A stretch of 10,205 nucleotides of DNA from Candidatus Altarchaeota archaeon (lineage in GTDB: Archaea; Altiarchaeota; Altiarchaeia; JAFGQM01), in the NCBI GenBank assembly GCA_016935655.1, contig JAFGQM010000088.1, positions 1 to 10,205 of the forward strand, given 5' to 3'. The notes beneath the pieces are model-generated. The model made no database searches, had not been told where the DNA came from, and saw nothing but the letters and a program-made list of their open reading frames with translations. Positions 6,079-10,205 of the stretch are shown here, piece by piece (the first letter of the stretch is position 1; every line of letters starts with the position of its first letter). The position numbers were made by a program, and so were the translations under genes.

Positions 6079-8685
6079 TTAGTATTCATAGGGGCCTATG
6101 TCGGGAGCCCCGTCACGGGGCTCGCCGTTGATATCATAGGACATGAAGCTCATCGGCACGCCCGCATCAATAGCAGGACTGTTAGGTCTCAATCTATAAT
6201 CCCCCCTAAAGAAGTCCTTAAAAACCTGATTCTCCGCGGCAGCAAATGACCAGTTCTCCCGCGGTTCGCCTGCCTTTTCTGATAGGAACTGGGACCAAGC
6301 CTCTAGACCACCCAAGAAGACCCTCTTGTAACGGGAGTCATCCAAACGCCAAGTGTTGCATCCCATGTAGATATTGTTGTTGAAATCCAGCCCAGAGGGT
6401 TCATCGTTCTTTGAGAACATGAGGCAGTTTCCTGAATCGCCTTCGGTAAGGTCCACGACTATATTGTTCTTGAACTCGATTTCCGGGCCGAAAACCGTGC
6501 TAGAGGCGCCAAAAGAGATTATGTATCTATCACTGCTATCCAGACCCATTATAAGATTGTTATACATCTTTATGGATCTTATGGGTCCATTAAGGCTAAA
6601 CGACCAAGCATCTGGATTCTTTAGTATATTATTAAAAATCTCAATGTCCTCGCCTATATGGTGGCCATAGGTTTCATCGTCAGAGCCCCCTCCATAAAAG
6701 TCGCCCTTGATATGGTTATTGAGATATCTAGAATGGGGAGTCACGCCTATGCCCGTCTTGGTGCCGCCCATGTCCACCTCATTCCCCGCAAACGTTATTC
6801 CTGTGGCCATTCCGTAGACTGCATGTTCCCAACGGTCAAAAACATAGTGGTAGGCTTCGGACGGGGGAACGTCCACCGACCTTTCAGTGACTGTCTGGGC
6901 GTCCAGATTTACGAACTTGAATGTGGTCCGGCCACTACTGCCGGAGACGCAACGTAGGTCATAGCTGGAATGGTAATTCGGCTCGGACTTTATCTCGACG
7001 AAGGCCTTTGAGCCTATGTTCATCATCTTGTTGCCCTGGAATACGAAAGAATTGTCCTGGTTTGCTTCCCTGGAGGACACGTCAAGGATCGCATGCAACA
7101 CGCTCCGGATAGTACAGTCGTAAAGTTCTACATTGCGTATAAGAGTGTTGTCAGAAGGAGTCTCCATCTTGACGCCGTTGCCCCCGTGCTGCATTGTAAG
7201 GCCTATCAGCCTGACATAAGACCTTCTTACCTTCCACCTGATGGCCTGGTCTGCAAAGAATATGTTGTCTGCTTTGGGCTGTTTTGTGGACCCTGCAAGC
7301 CTTATGTAAAGGTCCCCGGTCGTGCAATCTATATAAAAAGCATCGAATGAGTCTATATACGGCGCACTTGTCTGGGTTCTCATGTCATGCATGCTAAAAA
7401 CTTCAGTCATGGGATTGTCATTTTCATATATGGCCCTGAGGGGGTATAAGAGCGGGTCGGTTCCAAGCTTCTTACTCGCCTTGAAAATGCGGTTGTTGCC
7501 TACTTTTTCAACAAGGCTCCAATCGCTTTCAAAGTGATTGCCCGATTCTATTACTGGCTCCTCGCCGGGGTAGTTCCTGAAGGTGATGTATTTGTCTGCA
7601 GTTCCGCCATTGTTAACGGGGCTATAGCCTCCAAAGGATTGAATGCCCCCCCGTATATAAACGGTATCCCCGGGCTTTACTTTATTGATGGCAAGATCGA
7701 GTGTGCAGAAGGGCTTCTCAAGAGTCCCTGTATTAGATCCGCTGGTTTTAGTGCAAGAAGGGTCCTGCAGATCAACCAGGTAATAATCGCCTTTGCAGTC
7801 CTTGGGGCAGTCGAAATGGGTCTCAAAACGGAGATGGCAAAATCCGTCGCCGCATGTGCCTTTACAATCCCCAAAGCAGTTTTGGGGGTTTTCACCAGGA
7901 GAACATATGCCATCGCCACAGATACCGGTTATGCAACCCTCATCCACTAGGCCGTCGCAGTCGTTGTCCTTCGAGTCGCAGGAGGTCTCCACAAGCTCGT
8001 AGAACCTTTGCGAGCCGTAGTTGCAGGCCAGCCAGACGCCGTTGTAGCAGAGGGCCCTGCTGCCCTTGCAGACGCCCACCTGGTTGGGGCAGGGCCTTGT
8101 GTCTCCGGAGACACATATGGTCCCGTTCTGGGGCTCGCAACCCTCATCCACTAGGCCGTCGCAGTCGTTGTCCTCGCCGTCGCATATCTCAGCAGCTGGC
8201 ACACATCCCACCCCCATGCATTCCGGATCCTCATAGTCCGTGAAGCCGTCACAGTCGTTGTCCAGGGAGTCGTCGCAGACTTCCCGCTGGGGCTGGCCCG
8301 GTATGCACTCTTGAAGGGCCCCTCCGACGCACCTGTCCACGGTCACACTACACACGCCAAGGCCGCAGGTGGTTGTACCCAACCCTTCGTCCACGATGCC
8401 GTCACAGTCGTTGTCCAGGGAGTCGCACGTCTCGTTCTGCGGGGTGACGGAGCAACCGCTCCAGGGGGACCATCCCCCCTGCGCGCAGGAGCGGGTCTGG
8501 GTCCCTATACATCCCCCCACTAGGCAGTTCTCCGTCTCGCTCGCGCGCGGGCAGGTGGGTTCCGGGGGCGGGTTCAATGCATTCTTGACAGGCTCCTGGA
8601 GGAGGTAGGTGGCTGCTGCTGTTATGGCCAAGGCTGCGAACAGTATCAAGATAGCCTCCGTGCGCGATTGGGCCATAGGTTCCAT
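6079..8685 (-). CDS. Extracellular right-handed beta-helix protein with MopE-type and CGDGxC repeats
   Basis: An 868-residue exported protein. Residues 5-29 (AQSRTEAILILFAALAITAA...) form one hydrophobic helix preceded by Gln-x-x-x-Glu, resembling an archaeal pilin-type signal or an N-terminal anchor. Four DNDCDG units follow (91-96, 142-147, 172-177, 240-245) with Cys-rich spacers of the MopE-array kind, including WSPWSGC at 72-78. Two CGDGxC...CxxDC modules come next (256-274 and 278-297). From about 300 to 830 is a pectate-lyase-like beta-helix: it opens with GTLEKPFCTLDLAI...KPGDTVYIRGG and has many short GN/NN-turn coils (FAGNEV, IFNNILKNP, MYNNLIMG, FKNNIVVD). The end, SPAIDAG...DIGPYEY, is the usual closing motif of such proteins. 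The role is likely surface binding or cleavage of polysaccharide; no catalytic residues can be assigned. The ATG at 8685 overlaps the upstream stop (TAATG), favouring it over the ATG at 8676. Confidence 0.93.
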   Translation of the reverse strand: MEPMAQSRTEAILILFAALAITAAATYLLQEPVKNALNPPPEPTCPRASETENCLVGGCIGTQTRSCAQGGWSPWSGCSVTPQNETCDSLDNDCDGIVDEGLGTTTCGLGVCSVTVDRCVGGALQECIPGQPQREVCDDSLDNDCDGFTDYEDPECMGVGCVPAAEICDGEDNDCDGLVDEGCEPQNGTICVSGDTRPCPNQVGVCKGSRALCYNGVWLACNYGSQRFYELVETSCDSKDNDCDGLVDEGCITGICGDGICSPGENPQNCFGDCKGTCGDGFCHLRFETHFDCPKDCKGDYYLVDLQDPSCTKTSGSNTGTLEKPFCTLDLAINKVKPGDTVYIRGGIQSFGGYSPVNNGGTADKYITFRNYPGEEPVIESGNHFESDWSLVEKVGNNRIFKASKKLGTDPLLYPLRAIYENDNPMTEVFSMHDMRTQTSAPYIDSFDAFYIDCTTGDLYIRLAGSTKQPKADNIFFADQAIRWKVRRSYVRLIGLTMQHGGNGVKMETPSDNTLIRNVELYDCTIRSVLHAILDVSSREANQDNSFVFQGNKMMNIGSKAFVEIKSEPNYHSSYDLRCVSGSSGRTTFKFVNLDAQTVTERSVDVPPSEAYHYVFDRWEHAVYGMATGITFAGNEVDMGGTKTGIGVTPHSRYLNNHIKGDFYGGGSDDETYGHHIGEDIEIFNNILKNPDAWSFSLNGPIRSIKMYNNLIMGLDSSDRYIISFGASSTVFGPEIEFKNNIVVDLTEGDSGNCLMFSKNDEPSGLDFNNNIYMGCNTWRLDDSRYKRVFLGGLEAWSQFLSEKAGEPRENWSFAAAENQVFKDFFRGDYRLRPNSPAIDAGVPMSFMSYDINGEPRDGAPDIGPYEY
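7933..7970. repeat. 38-bp exact direct repeat, copy 1 (fourth MopE unit)
   Basis: Identical base for base to 8137-8174. On the minus strand it encodes DNDCDGLVDEGC, with the same synonymous codons throughout, including CTA for Leu. Mismatches begin immediately on both sides. Confidence 0.95.
8137..8174. repeat. 38-bp exact direct repeat, copy 2 (third MopE unit)
   Basis: Exact partner of 7933-7970, 204 bp away in the same reading frame. The distance is a whole number of codons (68), so recombination between the copies would delete or duplicate a unit without a frameshift. Confidence 0.95.
8245..8272. repeat. 28-bp exact direct repeat, copy 1 (second MopE unit)
   Basis: Identical to 8398-8425. 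It encodes DSLDNDCDG, using TGT for the Cys where the other two units of this gene use TGC, so the units fall into two pairs at the DNA level. Confidence 0.93.
8398..8425. repeat. 28-bp exact direct repeat, copy 2 (first MopE unit)
   Basis: Exact partner of 8245-8272 at a distance of 153 bp (51 codons), in the same frame. Confidence 0.93.
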
Positions 8686-10205
8686 TATGTTTTCATCAAA
8701 ATAATGCCGCTCCTTGATTCAAGTTCTACCTCACTTACGGTGGCGCCTTCCAATGTCTTGTAAGTCCTGTCTAGACTCATTACGGCATCTGCATCGCTCG
8801 GGTTAACCAGCACCAGGGAGTTCTCAAATTCTCTTTGATAAATATTAGCGGTGCCTATCTTCCCCCTCAGTCTGTAATCCTCCAACGGTTTGCCTATACC
8901 GGTCTCCCAGTAGTCGAAATATGTGAAGTTCTGGTATGTATATGGGCGATAGCCGAAATGGTAATAGGCATATCTATCCTTGCCTAGAAGGAAGGAGGTG
9001 AACGTGAACATGGCTACTCTCTTCATCTCTTGTTCCTTGGATGCATCAGAATCCGAGAAATCAACTCCTGACTGCGCCAGGTATATCCTATTCTTTGAGA
9101 TGGTTTTCAGTTCATCCACTATCTTCTTCCAGTTGGACTCAGTAGGTTTGGCGGTAAGCGAAGACCATGGAGCGTATATGAATTGCTCACTCATGCCACC
9201 ATCTGTTATCTCGGGGAATCCATCGTCCTCGGTCCAGGATTCTATTATCCCGTTGTAGACCAAGAGCTTGTCCCCCAGAGACTCCTTGACATATTTTATC
9301 GAATTGTAGGTGTTAGTGGGCCAGTTCGTGATGACATCATCGTCTGGGGCATCCATAACATAATAACTTAGATAGACACGTTGCCTGGGAGCCACGGGTG
9401 TTCCAAGGGTTATTATTGTCTTATCGTATGTGCCGCCAGTGAAGTAATTCGTCCCTTTGCCCCCTGGGTTGTCATAGACCCTTATGTTGTTCTCAGTGGG
9501 GTACCATTTCTCAGGCGTATGCAACTGGTAGCCGCCGTCTATGGTTATCGTCCTCCCGTCATCGCCCACCTCCCTTGATTCGTTGACTAGCCTGACATAT
9601 CTGCCGCTGATGAGAAGGCGTCCCAATGCATTGTCCATGAATATGCCATCGACGCGGGGGTCTTTAAGATACGTTCCCCCCACATAAGCTGAGTAATACT
9701 CCCTCCACTTGGAACCGGGGTTCATCAGGTACTGGCCGAAGTAGCTCCTTGTGATAAGCCTGTTCTCCTTTGTTGCAGGAAAGCCCTTTGCATGGACGAA
9801 AGCATCCTCATCATCCCCAACCATTTGATACAATAGTGGGTCATCAGTCGGTATCAGGCTGTTCAACTGCTTGTACCTCAAAAGCACTATGTCGTCAGAG
9901 AGGTCCACAATGGTCCCTTTGATGGTCCTGACGCTGCCTTCGATTGATAAATCCAACTTATCCGCAAGGAAGCTCCTCACCTGGTTCGGATCCCTAATCT
10001 CATCCTTGGTCCCGTCTGATTTGTAATGGACTACCATTCTAGTAGTGTAAGTCGGATATTGTATCTTCACCCACTTGTCTTGCACGCTGACTCTGCAATC
10101 CCACGGGCATTCCTCAGCGGTTTCATCCTGCCCACAGATGTTATCACCGCAGGGGCTGACGCACCCTTCATCACTTGCCCCGTCGCAGTCGTTGTCCTTC
10201 GAGTC
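8685..10205 (-). CDS. Secreted putative glycoside hydrolase (GHL15-like) with MopE-type repeat; 5' end beyond the window
   Basis: The frame is open to the right edge; 506 residues are visible and the true start is outside. The visible N-terminus is a DSKDNDCDG...DEGC unit (1-15), then a CGDNIC...CPWDC cysteine module (19-37), the same module types as in the downstream protein. A GTG at 10085 lies inside this protein, just after the module, and is not the start. From about residue 45 comes a catalytic-looking domain resembling putative TIM-barrel glycosidases (GHL15, related to GH114). It has a WREYYSAYVGG segment, then DPRVDGIFMDN (Asp186, Asp191) at a strand end where such enzymes have their acidic residue, GGMSEQF with Glu340, and a C-terminal beta-sandwich (NSLVLVNPSDADAVMSL...SRSGIILMKT). 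Secretion is inferred from the Cys-rich stalk; no signal peptide is visible. The substrate is unknown. The stop overlaps the next gene (TAATG), so the two are probably co-translated. Confidence 0.88.
   Translation of the reverse strand, partial: DSKDNDCDGASDEGCVSPCGDNICGQDETAEECPWDCRVSVQDKWVKIQYPTYTTRMVVHYKSDGTKDEIRDPNQVRSFLADKLDLSIEGSVRTIKGTIVDLSDDIVLLRYKQLNSLIPTDDPLLYQMVGDDEDAFVHAKGFPATKENRLITRSYFGQYLMNPGSKWREYYSAYVGGTYLKDPRVDGIFMDNALGRLLISGRYVRLVNESREVGDDGRTITIDGGYQLHTPEKWYPTENNIRVYDNPGGKGTNYFTGGTYDKTIITLGTPVAPRQRVYLSYYVMDAPDDDVITNWPTNTYNSIKYVKESLGDKLLVYNGIIESWTEDDGFPEITDGGMSEQFIYAPWSSLTAKPTESNWKKIVDELKTISKNRIYLAQSGVDFSDSDASKEQEMKRVAMFTFTSFLLGKDRYAYYHFGYRPYTYQNFTYFDYWETGIGKPLEDYRLRGKIGTANIYQREFENSLVLVNPSDADAVMSLDRTYKTLEGATVSEVELESRSGIILMKT
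10180..10205. repeat. 26-bp exact repeat shared with the neighbouring gene
   Basis: Identical to 7952-7977 in the downstream gene and running off the window edge, so it may be longer. It encodes DSKDNDCDG, so two different genes share the same codons for the unit. Confidence 0.9.

Noticed and set aside
7534..7950. Long plus-strand open frame opposite the beta-helix gene
   Set aside because: It is antisense to a convincing gene with repeats and family motifs, and it shows no domain of its own.
7933..8425. CRISPR-like look of the regularly recurring repeats
   Set aside because: The repeats lie in frame inside a gene, the spacers encode MopE-type Cys-rich sequence, and the spacing varies.
8685..10085. 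GTG at 10085 as the start of the glycosidase-like gene
   Set aside because: The frame continues upstream through a CPWDC module and a DNDCDG unit to the window edge.

Overview
The window looks like a chromosomal segment of an archaeon of about half GC. The evidence is indirect. Two genes resemble archaeal families: an ACT-domain protein of DUF5612 type, and a HAD phosphatase of the DLEGP type. Two genes start without a Shine-Dalgarno sequence, behind a TATA-like element at about the spacing expected for leaderless or nearly leaderless archaeal transcripts. AGG/AGA and ATA codons are frequent. The large Cys-rich proteins carrying DNDCDG (MopE-type) repeats are of a kind often seen in DPANN archaea, but the lineage cannot be fixed from this window.

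Layout: (1) 2-2612, plus strand: a tight arginine-biosynthesis cassette, argB (5' end cut by the window edge), argD and an ACT/DUF5612 gene. ArgB and ArgD catalyse the second and fourth steps of the acetylated ornithine route. The ACT protein is translationally coupled to argD and is a candidate amino-acid sensor. (2) 2615-3508, minus strand: a PfkB-family sugar or nucleoside kinase that converges on the arg cassette with a 2-bp gap. (3) 3570-4901, plus strand: a two-gene unit, a class I SAM-dependent methyltransferase with a basic tail followed by a very basic protein of unknown function. It diverges from the kinase across a 61-bp spacer that holds one nearly symmetric TATA motif. (4) 4908-5885, minus strand: a HAD phosphatase of archaeal type. 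(5) 5886-6078: a spacer with a strong Shine-Dalgarno-like AGGAGGT and a possible 24-residue peptide on the minus strand. (6) 6079-10205, minus strand: two overlapping genes for extracellular proteins. The upstream one is cut by the right edge and has a MopE-type repeat, a CGDxxC cysteine module and a domain resembling the putative glycoside hydrolase family GHL15. The downstream one has a pilin-like N-terminal segment, four MopE-type repeats, two CGDGxC modules and a right-handed beta-helix domain.

The left half is ordinary amino-acid and intermediary metabolism. The right 4 kb is the accessory part: two surface or secreted proteins built on the same kind of calcium-loop/cysteine stalk but carrying different carbohydrate-related heads, joined by a TAATG stop/start overlap. 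The DNDCDG units are repeated exactly at the DNA level within and between these genes. This points to recent duplication or gene conversion and makes this region the most interesting part of the window.
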